From Bacillota bacterium (GTDB lineage Bacteria; Bacillota; Clostridia; Acetivibrionales; JAEZXR01), in NCBI GenBank assembly GCA_023419605.1, contig JAEZXR010000114.1, forward strand, positions 73,407 through 137,406: DNA of 64,000 nt, given 5' to 3'. Positions within the stretch are counted from its first letter, which is position 1, and each line of letters opens with the position of its first letter. Below the pieces are notes generated by a model. That model was given only the letters and a program-made list of their open reading frames with translations. It was not told where the DNA came from and ran no database searches. Shown here one piece after another: positions 33,693-42,951 of this stretch. Position numbers and translations under genes: made by a program.

Positions 33693-35048
33693 ATGAAAAA
33701 AGTATGTAGAGTATCGGCCATTACACTGATTATGGTGTTCCTGTTTGCAACGGCATGTTTTGCAGACAATCCCATTATCCGCAATATTTATACGGCGGAT
33801 GCCGCTGCCCTGGTCCACAACGGCACGGTGTACCTTTATACAGGACATGACGAAGCCCCGGTGGGAGGAAGCAGTTATGTCATGCGGGATTGGCGCTGCT
33901 TTTCTTCTACCGATATGGTAAACTGGACCGACCGGGGAACTCCCCTGGCTGTCAGTGCATTCAGTTGGGCCAAGGGGGATGCATGGGCAAGCCAGGTGGT
34001 ATACAGAAACGGAAAGTTCTACTGGTATGTATGCGTAGAGCATAAAACCATTCCGGGGAAAGCCATCGGAGTGGCTGTTTCCAGCAGTCCCACGGGACCT
34101 TTTACCGATGCGCTGGGCAAAGCCCTTATTACCAATGACATGACTAAGAAAACCGATATCACCTGGGACGATATCGATCCCACGGTGTTAGTGGATGACG
34201 ATGGGCAGGCTTATCTATACTGGGGAAATACAGTATGCATGTATGCGAAACTGAAAAGCAGCATGACCGAAATCGACGGATCCATTCAAACCGTGAGCCT
34301 TCCCAGCTATACAGAGGCTCCCTGGCTCCACAAACGAAACGGAACCTACTACCTGTCCTATGCCTATGGCTGGCCGGAGCAAATCGCTTATGCCACCAGC
34401 AGCAGTCCCACCGGTCCATGGACCTACAGAGGCATCCTCATGGGAACCACAGGGACATCGGGAACTAATCATCAGGCCATTATCGATTTCAACAATCAAT
34501 CCTACTTTATCTACCATAATGGTGCTTTGCCTACCGGTGGTGATTACCGGCGTTCGGTATGCATAGAAAAGTTAACCTATAACTCCGATGGTACCATAAA
34601 GCCCATTGCCCAGACCTCCACCGGGGTGAACGGTGTAATGAACCGGCTGCAGTCCTACAATAACCAGAATATGTATATCCGGCACATCAATATGGATGCC
34701 AGAATCGATCCCAACGTCAGTCCGGCACTGGATGCCCAATGGCAAGTCGTACCCGGGCTGGCTAACTCCTCCAGCGGGTATGTATCCTTCCAGTCGGTCA
34801 ATTATCCCGGGTACTATTTACGGCATTACGACTACGATTTTGTCCTGGCGAAAAATGACGGAACCGCTGCATTTGCAGCAGATGCTACTTTTAAGAAGGT
34901 AGCGGGGCTCAAGGACACGTCGTGGTCCTCCTTCCAGTCGTATAATTTCCCAACCCGGTACATCCGGCATATCAACTATCTTTTAAAACTAGACCCCATC
35001 AGTACCGACACGGAAAAACAAGATGCTACCTTTAAAGTGACCAATTAA
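33693..35048 (+). CDS. Secreted GH43 enzyme with C-terminal CBM42 (AbfB)
   Basis: 451 residues. The signal peptide ends at about residue 24 (ACFA); the Cys is not in a good lipobox. GH43 domain about 28-310: base Asp36 (TADAAALVHNGTVYLYTGHDEA), Asp162 (DDIDPTVLVDDDG) and acid Glu208 (SYTEAPWLHKRNG). This motif set resembles arabinoxylan arabinofuranohydrolases. AbfB/CBM42 about 315-450 with RHINMD, YYLRHYDYDF and RYIRHINYLL. It is 70 nt after the previous gene, so the two are one transcript. GGAGG nine bases before ATG 33693 decides the start. Confidence 0.92.
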   Translation: MKKVCRVSAITLIMVFLFATACFADNPIIRNIYTADAAALVHNGTVYLYTGHDEAPVGGSSYVMRDWRCFSSTDMVNWTDRGTPLAVSAFSWAKGDAWASQVVYRNGKFYWYVCVEHKTIPGKAIGVAVSSSPTGPFTDALGKALITNDMTKKTDITWDDIDPTVLVDDDGQAYLYWGNTVCMYAKLKSSMTEIDGSIQTVSLPSYTEAPWLHKRNGTYYLSYAYGWPEQIAYATSSSPTGPWTYRGILMGTTGTSGTNHQAIIDFNNQSYFIYHNGALPTGGDYRRSVCIEKLTYNSDGTIKPIAQTSTGVNGVMNRLQSYNNQNMYIRHINMDARIDPNVSPALDAQWQVVPGLANSSSGYVSFQSVNYPGYYLRHYDYDFVLAKNDGTAAFAADATFKKVAGLKDTSWSSFQSYNFPTRYIRHINYLLKLDPISTDTEKQDATFKVTN

Positions 35049-35158
35049 TAGGGCTGTGTTAATTTCCTAAGCTTTCGGTAATTGGTTCACAAATTACGCC
35101 TTATAAAAATGCACAGCAGCGATGTTGGGGTGTCATTTTTATAGGAGCATTACAGGAA

Positions 35159-35210
35159 GGAACCGCACCTGCAGCTTTTTAAACTGCTGTGGATACGGTT
35201 TCTTCTTTTT
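35159..35210 (+). terminator. Terminator of the GH43 operon
   Basis: AACCG (35161-35165) with CGGTT (35196-35200) and an inner GCAG/CTGC helix, then TCTTCTTTTT. Confidence 0.65.
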
Positions 35211-35335
35211 GACTGCATCCCTTCTCCGGGAAAGGGAAAATAGGATGGGAAAAAGAAAAATTGGAACTTTACAGTGGATTTATAAGTCTAAAATACCGGG
35301 AATATATTTTAGTAGAATAAGTAAGGAGGATGCCT

Positions 35336-36013
35336 ATGCGGAAAAAAGGAAAAAAGAGACCGATCCGGGGTCTGATCATAATCATAATCGGTGTATTGCT
35401 GTTGAGTGGAGGAGTTTTTGCGGTGCAGCAGTACGCATACACACAGGAGACAGGATCGGAAGACCCGAAGGTTTCAGTTCCGGAAACAGAGGGGAATACG
35501 AAGGAAAAGTCCGATAATTCCATTGCTTCAAAGGCTGGGGAAGCGGTGGCGGCTTTAAAGAACAAGGACATGAAAAAGCTGTCGGCCCTGGTACACCCTG
35601 TTAAGGGGATGCGGCTTTCTCCTTATGCTTTTGTTGACATGAAAAATGACCGGGTACTGACGGCTTCACAGGTGGAGAACGCCCTGAACGACAAGACTAA
35701 ATATATTTGGGGCAATTTTGACGGTTCCGGTGATCCTATTGAAATGACCTTTACGGAATATTTGGACCGCTTTATTTACGATAAGGATTATGCCGGTACG
35801 GACCGTATCGGATATAACCAGTTTTTCGGGAAAGGCAATACAAAAAACAATGCCTTTGAGGTTTATATCAATGCTGGAATTGTAGAATACCACATACCGG
35901 GGGTTGATCCCCAATTTGGGGGGGTGGATTGGGGAAGCCTTCGTCTTGTATTTGAGGAAAGCGGAGGAACCTGGTATCTGGTAGGAATTATTCACGATAT
36001 GTGGACCATATAA
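35336..36013 (+). CDS. Uncharacterised membrane-anchored extracytoplasmic protein
   Basis: 225 residues: a basic N terminus, one transmembrane helix or uncleaved signal (about 11-31, GLIIIIIGVLLLSGGVFAV), a Glu/Lys/Ser-rich stalk (about 35-60), then a globular domain (about 62-225) with HPVKGMRLSPYAFVD, YIWGNFDGSGDPIEMTFTEYLDRFIYD and a C-terminal WYLVGIIHDMWTI. I have seen similar proteins of unknown role in Paenibacillus and Clostridia but know no function. GGAGG six bases before ATG 35336 sets the start. It has its own terminator. Confidence 0.75.
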   Translation: MRKKGKKRPIRGLIIIIIGVLLLSGGVFAVQQYAYTQETGSEDPKVSVPETEGNTKEKSDNSIASKAGEAVAALKNKDMKKLSALVHPVKGMRLSPYAFVDMKNDRVLTASQVENALNDKTKYIWGNFDGSGDPIEMTFTEYLDRFIYDKDYAGTDRIGYNQFFGKGNTKNNAFEVYINAGIVEYHIPGVDPQFGGVDWGSLRLVFEESGGTWYLVGIIHDMWTI

Positions 36014-36040
36014 ACTTTATAAATCTGTTGAGTCAGCGAA

Positions 36041-36074
36041 GAAAGCCAGGAACAATACCTGGCTTTCATTGTTT
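36041..36074 (+). terminator. Terminator after the membrane-anchored protein gene
   Basis: GAAAGCCAGG (36041-36050) and CCTGGCTTTC (36058-36067) followed by ATTGTTTG. Confidence 0.75.
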
Positions 36075-36439
36075 GAAGTATAGGAAATGATGCTGTTTTT
36101 AGTTTGCTCTGCAGAGTATAACTTCGATTTTATTCATCGAAACAAGCTATAAATAGACAACCTATTATTACAAATATTTTCCATTTAGTATATTATAATT
36201 TATAAAACAGCCTGTAGTGAAGGATTTTTTAATGGATGCAAACCAATTTACGGGTCAAAGGGTTGGTAAAATATAACTTTTGCTGCACCATACACTTTGC
36301 ATTCGATGCTGCTCAAAAGCTTTACTATAAGGTAATTATACGGCAGTGCGGTGTGCCTCTTGTAAATTCATGGAGAAGAAGGGGAACGTGAATCGAACAG
36401 TGGGAGCAAAGCACGCTATTTTGAAAGGAGAATGTTTGT
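36075..36439. other. 365-bp intergenic region, nothing recognised
   Basis: AT-rich. A small hairpin AACCAA-TTTACGGGTCAAAGG-GTTGGT lies near 36240-36268. A promoter for the metallopeptidase gene must be here, but no box is good enough to call. AAAGGAG precedes the next ATG. Confidence 0.4.
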
Positions 36440-38572
36440 ATGAACAGGAAGGTATTATCATTTGTTCTTGCCTTTAGCATGACCCTGGGGGCTCTGTTTG
36501 CAGCGGGACCGGTACAGTCGGTTGCTGCGGATCAGGGATTTAATACTGCCCGGTACGGTGACACCCTCGACATAGGTCCAAAGCTGCGGGCATTGGAGAA
36601 AGATCCCGAGTACTTAAAAAAGCTGGACGAAAAAATCCGCCAACAGGCAAAGCACATTAATTTTAACGAAGCAGCAGCTTCCGCAGTGGAGCAAAGTGGA
36701 AATCCTTTCACCTATAATGGAGGAACCAAGTATTTCCTCGGGTATGACAATATTTACGGAACATACCTGAAAAAATATACCCTCCGAAGTCTGGGAGAAA
36801 AAGTAGAGGTATGGGTTGCCAATGATCTGGGCTTCTACAGCCCCGATGGGAATCCGGACCCTTATGGCAGACCTGCCCATGTAGTGACCCAGGAACAGGT
36901 GGACCAACTGCGAAATGAGTTCGATACCAAAATTTATGCAAAGGACACTGAATTTTTCGGTATGCCGGATGCCCATTCCGGGCAAGATGCTACACTGCCT
37001 GCCATGGTCGGTCTTCCCCAAAATTATTATCTGCCCGCCGATGGACAGGAGAGAGTGATTCTTTTAGTGGACAACTGCCGGGACGAAAACTATTATGATC
37101 CCACGTACCCCTTCTATGTAGCCGGCTTCTACTCTTCTTCCTTTGAGAGGTACTGTGACAGAAACATCATCAACATTGATTCCAATAACTGGGCAAAAAG
37201 GATTCCGGATAACGGTGTCTTTGGAACCATCGCTCATGAGTTTCAACACTTGATTCATGATGATAACGATTCTAAAGAGGAAACCTGGATTAATGAGGGA
37301 ATGTCCGATTTTGCAGAATACTTGTGTGGATATGACAGCTATAAGGGCCATGTGAATTATTTCATCGACCATCCGGAGAATTCCTTAGTATGGTGGGATG
37401 AGTTCTATGATGCATCGACAGGACCGGAAACCTTGGCAGACTATGGACAGGCATTCCTGCTGCAGCTCTACCTCAGTGACCATTTCGGCAAAGACTTTGT
37501 CAAAGCACTGGCAAAGGAGCCGACACAGGGTATAACCAGTTTGAATCATGTCCTGCAGCAATTCGGAACGGGAATTGACTTTGGCGAACTCTTCCGGCGC
37601 TTTACGATTGCAGTGGCTATTGACAGCAGGGAACCGGGAAATGGCATCTATAATTTTGACAGCATTGATCTCCATGTAAATTATACAGCAGCACTTTCCC
37701 ACGATAAGGATGGTGTTCCTGCATGGGGGGCAGACTACAAGGTAGTGAACCAGGCGAACCGAATTCAAAACGTAAACATTGATGGAATTCAGTACCTGCC
37801 CACTCCGTGGAAAGTAGTTAATGACCCTAAAAAAGCAGGAAATAGTGTGCTGTGGGGGAATAATGGAGACTACAGGGATAACAGGATCGTTCTTTCAGCA
37901 GACCTAACCCCAGTAAAGGCCGCTGTTTTAAAATTTGATAATTTTATTGATATTGAAGAATCCTGGGATGCAGGAATGGTACAGGTTTCAGTAGATGGCG
38001 GAAAGAGTTGGACCAGTTTGTCCAACAGCAACACCGTTGGGCAGGAGGATTTCCCCTTTAATGAGCAGGCTCCGGAAATCTACAACAACCTGCCGGGATT
38101 TACGGGACATTATCAGAATTGGACCCGGGAGACCTTTGATCTGACTGCTTTTGCAGGAAAGAAAATCCTTATTTCCTTCCGGTATATGACCGATGGTGCT
38201 TATAACGATACCGGCTGGTTTATCGATAATATTGAGATTCCAGAGATCGGCTACAGCAATGATTGCAGTACATTGGATAAATTTATGAGTCTTGACGAGG
38301 TCCTGGGTATTGATGTAAAGTATTCGGTTACGTTTATTAATGAAAAATCCATGGGGAAAGGAAATAACAAGCCCCACTATCGTGTCCTGAACCTGAACCC
38401 CGTAAGTGTATCGGAAGCAGATGCAATCCAGCTTAAGGATTTCTTCAGTGGCGGAAACAACTATATGATCGTTTGGTATGCCGCACCGGTGGGAGTTAAG
38501 GATCCTGCAGCCTTTACCTACACCATTACCACCAAGAATGAGCACAATAAGAATAAAGATAAAAAGAAATAG
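36440..38572 (+). CDS. Secreted zinc metallopeptidase, immune inhibitor A-like
   Basis: 710 residues with signal peptide 1-30 (SVAA end). Catalytic zinc motif HEFQH (His266, Glu267, His270), and 16 residues later NEGMSDFAEY, giving a third ligand Glu286 as in gluzincins. The C-terminal half (about 425-610) is a jelly-roll region like that after the catalytic domain of immune inhibitor A (GMVQVSVDGGKSWTSL, then DTGWFIDNIEIPEIG). The end is Lys/Asn-rich. It would degrade proteins outside the cell. The order of motifs is closer to M30/M6-like enzymes than to thermolysin. It is monocistronic. Confidence 0.85.
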   Translation: MNRKVLSFVLAFSMTLGALFAAGPVQSVAADQGFNTARYGDTLDIGPKLRALEKDPEYLKKLDEKIRQQAKHINFNEAAASAVEQSGNPFTYNGGTKYFLGYDNIYGTYLKKYTLRSLGEKVEVWVANDLGFYSPDGNPDPYGRPAHVVTQEQVDQLRNEFDTKIYAKDTEFFGMPDAHSGQDATLPAMVGLPQNYYLPADGQERVILLVDNCRDENYYDPTYPFYVAGFYSSSFERYCDRNIINIDSNNWAKRIPDNGVFGTIAHEFQHLIHDDNDSKEETWINEGMSDFAEYLCGYDSYKGHVNYFIDHPENSLVWWDEFYDASTGPETLADYGQAFLLQLYLSDHFGKDFVKALAKEPTQGITSLNHVLQQFGTGIDFGELFRRFTIAVAIDSREPGNGIYNFDSIDLHVNYTAALSHDKDGVPAWGADYKVVNQANRIQNVNIDGIQYLPTPWKVVNDPKKAGNSVLWGNNGDYRDNRIVLSADLTPVKAAVLKFDNFIDIEESWDAGMVQVSVDGGKSWTSLSNSNTVGQEDFPFNEQAPEIYNNLPGFTGHYQNWTRETFDLTAFAGKKILISFRYMTDGAYNDTGWFIDNIEIPEIGYSNDCSTLDKFMSLDEVLGIDVKYSVTFINEKSMGKGNNKPHYRVLNLNPVSVSEADAIQLKDFFSGGNNYMIVWYAAPVGVKDPAAFTYTITTKNEHNKNKDKKK

Positions 38573-38584
38573 GTATAGCCCAGC

Positions 38585-38620
38585 AGCAGTCCTGAGATTT
38601 CTCAGGACTGCTTGCTTTAT
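38585..38620 (+). terminator. Terminator of the metallopeptidase gene
   Basis: AGCAGTCCTGAG (38585-38596) and CTCAGGACTGCT (38601-38612), loop ATTT, then TGCTTTAT. Confidence 0.8.
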
Positions 38621-38776
38621 AGGGGGATACCGTTTTCCTTCCGGCTAACGCCGTTTTTAGCTAGTTCGGCGTACCGGGGAAGAGTCTTTGTTGACAGTAA
38701 CAAATTCCAATGATAGACTTTCTGTACCGGAGGATAAAAAGTTTGAAATCGCAGATATAACAAGGGAGAGAGTGAT

Positions 38777-39160
38777 ATGAAAAAGGAACGTACCTATTTA
38801 AGAGTTGTTTTGGTTGCTGCCGGATCCGTGTCTTTATTCCTGGGGATTCTGGGAATTATTCTGCCCTTGCTCCCTACAACGCCATTTCTGTTACTTGCAG
38901 TAGCCTGTTATGCCAGAAGCTCGGAGAAGCTTTACCATTGGCTTTTGAATCACAGGCTGCTGGGAACGCATATAAAGAATTACCGGGAGGGGAAGGGAAT
39001 TCCTTTACGGGCCAAAGTGACAGCTCTCTCCCTGTTATGGCTATCCATAGGATATTCGGCGTTGTTTTTAGTGCCGCTTTTTCTGGTAAAGCTGCTGTTA
39101 CTATTTATTGCTTCAGGGGTAACCATTCATATCCTTTCAGTAAAAACAACAGCAAAATAG
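38777..39160 (+). CDS. YbaN-family (DUF454) small membrane protein
   Basis: 127 residues with about three to four helices. The DUF454 signature SLFLGILGIILPLLPTTPFLLLAVACYARSS (about 19-49) and HRLLGTHIKNYREGKGIPLRAK are present. The family is widespread in bacteria with no settled function. GGGAGAG lies before the ATG. It is flanked by terminators, so it stands alone. Confidence 0.88.
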   Translation: MKKERTYLRVVLVAAGSVSLFLGILGIILPLLPTTPFLLLAVACYARSSEKLYHWLLNHRLLGTHIKNYREGKGIPLRAKVTALSLLWLSIGYSALFLVPLFLVKLLLLFIASGVTIHILSVKTTAK

Positions 39161-39176
39161 TTAGTTGAAGAAACGG

Positions 39177-39203
39177 AAAGCCGGGATGCGTCCCGGCTTT
39201 TTA
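39177..39203 (+). terminator. Terminator after the DUF454 gene
   Basis: AAAGCCGGGA (39177-39186) with TCCCGGCTTT (39191-39200), loop TGCG, then TTATCTG. Confidence 0.85.
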
Positions 39204-39337
39204 TCTGATGGCAAGGGAATTCTGGGTTTTAATTTTCTTATCAATACTCTGTTCTTATTTCTTTCTATCGTAATTGGAACGACCTATGATATAATAAAAA
39301 TAAATTCGCCTGTAGACTTTGGACAAGGGGGTCCTGC

Positions 39338-41155
39338 ATGAAACGACCAAAGCGCTTGAAAAGTCAGATCATTATCTATTTTACCACCATCATCATGGGT
39401 TCTTCCATCTTCATCAGCTGGTTTTCCTACTACAATTCCGGCAAAAACCTGGAAGAAAACATGATCGGGAATGCAACGGGAACCATCGACTACATCATGG
39501 ATAACATCGATAAACAGTTAAAACAGACGGAACAGCTGGCGGATTGGGTTTTCATCAACAGTTCTCTGGAAAAGCTCTTAATTCGTGACTATTCGGTACA
39601 GCCCAAGCAATTGGACATGGATATGTGGACATTTCAGGAGATGGTCAGCAACCAGATGATTAATTTTTCCGTATGGAAATATGTTACCTGCGTGATGGTG
39701 GAGGGAAATAACGGTATTGACCTCCGATGGGGCCAGGACGCTGCTTACATCGACAAGGAAAAGATACAGGAATATGAGTGGTACAGGAAGCAGATGGAAG
39801 CGGATGGAAAAATTTATTGGTATGGTATTGTAAAAAATGTTTCAACCTACACGGATGAAAAAAACTTTTTACCTATTGTTCGACCCATTGTGCGCAGTTC
39901 GCAAAGTACCAAAATCGGTTGGAGCATGATTGGATTTAAGGAAAGCCTGATTTCCGATGCATTTAAAAAATTCAGCACCGATACCACCAAGTCACTCTAT
40001 GTTATCGACCAAAAAGGGGTATGTGTTTCCAATGAAGATAAAAGCATGATCGGTAGGGATCTGAGTTCCGACAGCCGTATTCAAGAAGTGCTGGCCAAAG
40101 GTGACGGCCACTTCTCCATCGAAAACGGTGGGGAGAGAAGTTTGCTGGTGTTCCACAAATCACAGCTTACAGGATGGATTATCGTTCAGGAACTGGGGTA
40201 CTCATATCTGGAGAATCAAAAAACCATGCTGCTGCAAATCACTGTATGGATTTTCCTGGCTGTTTTATTGGTTTCCTCTGTGTCAACGATTTTTCTATCC
40301 CACCGGATTACCATGCCAGTACGAACCCTGCACAAAAGGCTGAAAAAAATAGCGGAAGGGCATTTTGAGCAGGATCGGGTCGTCGAAGGGGAAGATGAAC
40401 TGGGGATGCTGGGAAAGGGAATCAACCAGATGGCTGCGGATATACAAAAACTGCTGGAAGAACACAGGAAGGAAGAATCGGAGAAAAGAAGGCTGGAGAT
40501 CAGTATGCTGCAGAGCCAGATCAACCCGCACTTCCTCTACAATACACTGAATACCATCAAATGGATTGCGGTCATTCAAAAGGCCGATGGTGTGAGGGAT
40601 GCAGTTTCTGCCCTGGGAAGACTGCTGAGGAACACTATTTGCGATGCTGCGGAGAAGATCACCATCCGGGACGAGATGGCGATATTGGATGATTACATGT
40701 ATATACAGAACCTGCGGTATAATGGGGGCATCGATGTAACCTACAAGGTGGAAGATGAAACCATCGTAGAGTATAATATTTTAAAGCTGACCCTGCAGCC
40801 CATTGTTGAAAATGCGATTTTTCATGGCATTGAGCCTAAAAAATCCGCAGGCTCCATAAGGATCCACATCTTTTACGAAAAGGAAAACATTGTGATCTGC
40901 GTGGAAGATGATGGCGTAGGGATGTCCCGGGAGAAAATCAATGAGATCATGAGTGGCAGGAAGAAGGAAGAAAAACTGCGGGGGTTGAGCGGCGTAGGGA
41001 TTAAAAATGTAGATGAACGGATCAAATTAAACTACGGCAGAGACTATGGAGTTCGTATTGTAAGCGAGCTGGGAGAGTATACGAAAGTATATGTTACCAT
41101 TCCCAGAGAGAGGCAGCAGGAAACCTGGGAAAAGGAGGACCGGACATCATGTTGA
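39338..41155 (+). CDS. Sensor histidine kinase, YesM type (LytS/YehU superfamily)
   Basis: 605 residues. Transmembrane helices at about 9-31 and 290-312 flank a large extracellular sensing domain of the Cache kind. HAMP follows (about 313-370), then the His_kinase region with LQSQINPHFLYNTLNTIKWI (phosphorylated His398) and a HATPase_c domain (LQPIVENAIFHGIEPK; GVGIKNVDERIKLNYG). It overlaps its response regulator by 7 nt, and a sugar ABC operon begins about 175 nt after that. The pair thus probably senses an extracellular oligosaccharide and induces the transporter, as YesMN-type systems do. Confidence 0.95.
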   Translation: MKRPKRLKSQIIIYFTTIIMGSSIFISWFSYYNSGKNLEENMIGNATGTIDYIMDNIDKQLKQTEQLADWVFINSSLEKLLIRDYSVQPKQLDMDMWTFQEMVSNQMINFSVWKYVTCVMVEGNNGIDLRWGQDAAYIDKEKIQEYEWYRKQMEADGKIYWYGIVKNVSTYTDEKNFLPIVRPIVRSSQSTKIGWSMIGFKESLISDAFKKFSTDTTKSLYVIDQKGVCVSNEDKSMIGRDLSSDSRIQEVLAKGDGHFSIENGGERSLLVFHKSQLTGWIIVQELGYSYLENQKTMLLQITVWIFLAVLLVSSVSTIFLSHRITMPVRTLHKRLKKIAEGHFEQDRVVEGEDELGMLGKGINQMAADIQKLLEEHRKEESEKRRLEISMLQSQINPHFLYNTLNTIKWIAVIQKADGVRDAVSALGRLLRNTICDAAEKITIRDEMAILDDYMYIQNLRYNGGIDVTYKVEDETIVEYNILKLTLQPIVENAIFHGIEPKKSAGSIRIHIFYEKENIVICVEDDGVGMSREKINEIMSGRKKEEKLRGLSGVGIKNVDERIKLNYGRDYGVRIVSELGEYTKVYVTIPRERQQETWEKEDRTSC

Positions 41156-42777
41156 GGGTGGTAATTATTGATGATGAAGTGCTGGCCAGGGTGGGAATAA
41201 AATCCATGATGGATTGGGCGGAACTGGGCTGCGAGGTGGTGGGGGATGCGGATAATGGAGAAAGCGGGCTGGAGCTGATCCGAAAGCTGAAACCGGATAT
41301 TGTTATAACGGATATTAAAATGCCGGTCATGGATGGCCTGGAACTTATGGAGAGGGTCAAAAGGGAAAACCGGCATATAAAATTCATTGTTCTCAGCAGC
41401 TATGACGAGTTCCAGCTGGTAAAGCAGGCTATGAAGATGGGAACGGAGGAGTATCTGATCAAGCTGGATTTGAACCCGCAGCTGCTGGCCAGTACGGTAA
41501 AAACGGTCATTGACAAAATATCTGCAGAGGTTATGGAGAAAAATGAGCAAAATCGGCTGGAGATGTATCTGCGCAGGGATAAACGAGCGCTGACGGAGGA
41601 ATTTTTTAAAAAGCTCATTGGCAAGCTGATTCCCTCGAAAAATGATTTGTATGACACTGTAAAGCACCTGGGAATCGAACTGTGGGAGGAGCGGCTGTAC
41701 TGCGCCGTAGTGAGTGTAAAGGACATTAGGAACCGGGACCGGTATGCCAAAAAGGAAGACATGGAACTCTTTGATTTTTATGTGATGAACATTACCGAAG
41801 AAATCACCAACGACTACTTTTCCGGCTACACAGTGCGCACGGATACCGATCAATTCACCATCGTATTTTCCGTAAAGGAACCCATGGATCGAAAGCTTTA
41901 CAGAGAAACGGTGGAGAAGATGGGGAAGCGGCTGATTGAAATGCTGAACCAATATGTCGGAATTGCAGTTTCCATTGGAATCAGCAACGCACATTCCGGT
42001 TTTTTTGATTTGAACCAGGCATACCATGAAGGGGTTAAGGCTGTGGATCACAGCTTCTTTGTGGGGGCCGGCCAGGTGATTTTCTTTTCCGATTTATCTG
42101 GAAAGCTGGAAAAGGAATCGCATATCCGGGTACAGTCCTATCGGGCAGAGATGGCAAAGGCACTGGAAATGCAGGATATTTCAGCGATCGAGCGGGTTTT
42201 CGACCGGGTCATCGAGGTATTCAAGAGCGGAGGGATTAATCGGGGACAAGCCTATGATCTATGCTATCAAACCGCCTATATGGTGTCGGATACGGTGGAT
42301 TTTGAAGGCAATGAGCCGGGGAAGCCTTTGGATGCCGGCAAAAGCCTCTATGAAACCATCACCGGAAACAATACGCTGCCTGAAATGATGAAATGGATGG
42401 AAAACTTAAAAAACACTGTCTGTACAGCGCTTTCCACCAAGGGAGACCTGGACCCCAACGTGAGACTGGTGGCGGCTGCAAAGAAATATATTCACGAGAA
42501 CTATAAAAAGGATTTGACATTGAACGACGTAGCTGCGGTGTTGAATATCAGCCACTGCTATTTTAGTACCATATTTAAGAACATTGCGGGCATAAATTTT
42601 ATTGATTATGTGACAAATGTAAAAATGTCCGAAGCGAAAAAGATATTGCTGGAAAGTGACTGTAAGGTGTATGAAGTGGCTAAAATGCTGGGATACGAGA
42701 ATGCATACTACTTCAGCCGCGTATTTAAAAAGGTTACAGGAATGACACCCAGTGAGTTTATCGAAAAAAAGTACTAG
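41149..42777 (+). CDS. Response regulator, YesN type (REC and AraC HTH)
   Basis: 542 residues: receiver domain 1-120 with phospho-acceptor Asp55 (PDIVITDIKMPVMDG), a long middle region (about 170-330; helical with a degenerate nucleotide-cyclase-like look, as in other YesN proteins), and a C-terminal AraC-type DNA-binding domain (about 440-540; LTLNDVAAVLNISHCYFSTIFKNIAGINF and VYEVAKMLGYENAYYFSRVFKKVTGMTPSEF). Its start lies inside the kinase gene. The likely target is the adjacent ABC operon at 42952-46245. Confidence 0.95.
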   Translation: MLRVVIIDDEVLARVGIKSMMDWAELGCEVVGDADNGESGLELIRKLKPDIVITDIKMPVMDGLELMERVKRENRHIKFIVLSSYDEFQLVKQAMKMGTEEYLIKLDLNPQLLASTVKTVIDKISAEVMEKNEQNRLEMYLRRDKRALTEEFFKKLIGKLIPSKNDLYDTVKHLGIELWEERLYCAVVSVKDIRNRDRYAKKEDMELFDFYVMNITEEITNDYFSGYTVRTDTDQFTIVFSVKEPMDRKLYRETVEKMGKRLIEMLNQYVGIAVSIGISNAHSGFFDLNQAYHEGVKAVDHSFFVGAGQVIFFSDLSGKLEKESHIRVQSYRAEMAKALEMQDISAIERVFDRVIEVFKSGGINRGQAYDLCYQTAYMVSDTVDFEGNEPGKPLDAGKSLYETITGNNTLPEMMKWMENLKNTVCTALSTKGDLDPNVRLVAAAKKYIHENYKKDLTLNDVAAVLNISHCYFSTIFKNIAGINFIDYVTNVKMSEAKKILLESDCKVYEVAKMLGYENAYYFSRVFKKVTGMTPSEFIEKKY

Positions 42778-42910
42778 AATAAAAATATTTTATTCTGTGC
42801 AATTTGTACAAAGGGTTTATTATAAAAAAATAGTGCTGAAGCCGGAAAAAATGAAAAATAAATGTATAGGCATAAAAAGTTTTTTAATTTTATCCCCTTG
42901 CGATACAAGC

Positions 42911-42916
42911 TATAAT
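42911..42916 (+). promoter_or_regulatory. Candidate -10 of the ABC operon
   Basis: TATAAT at 42911-42916, 36 bp before the binding-protein start. No good -35 is present 17 bp upstream (TTTTAT), as expected for a promoter that needs an activator such as the neighbouring YesN-type regulator. Confidence 0.4.
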
Positions 42917-42951
42917 AGTGCCATACCAATCAAATAAGGAGGAATTACAAA

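Noticed and set aside
36240..36439. Riboswitch upstream of the metallopeptidase gene
   Set aside because: Only a weak AACCAA/TTGGT hairpin; no conserved core, no terminator and no good promoter.
41044..42051. 335-codon open frame on the minus strand
   Set aside because: It is antisense to the YesM/YesN genes, His/Leu/Gln-rich as expected from the antisense of a real gene, and has no ribosome binding site.
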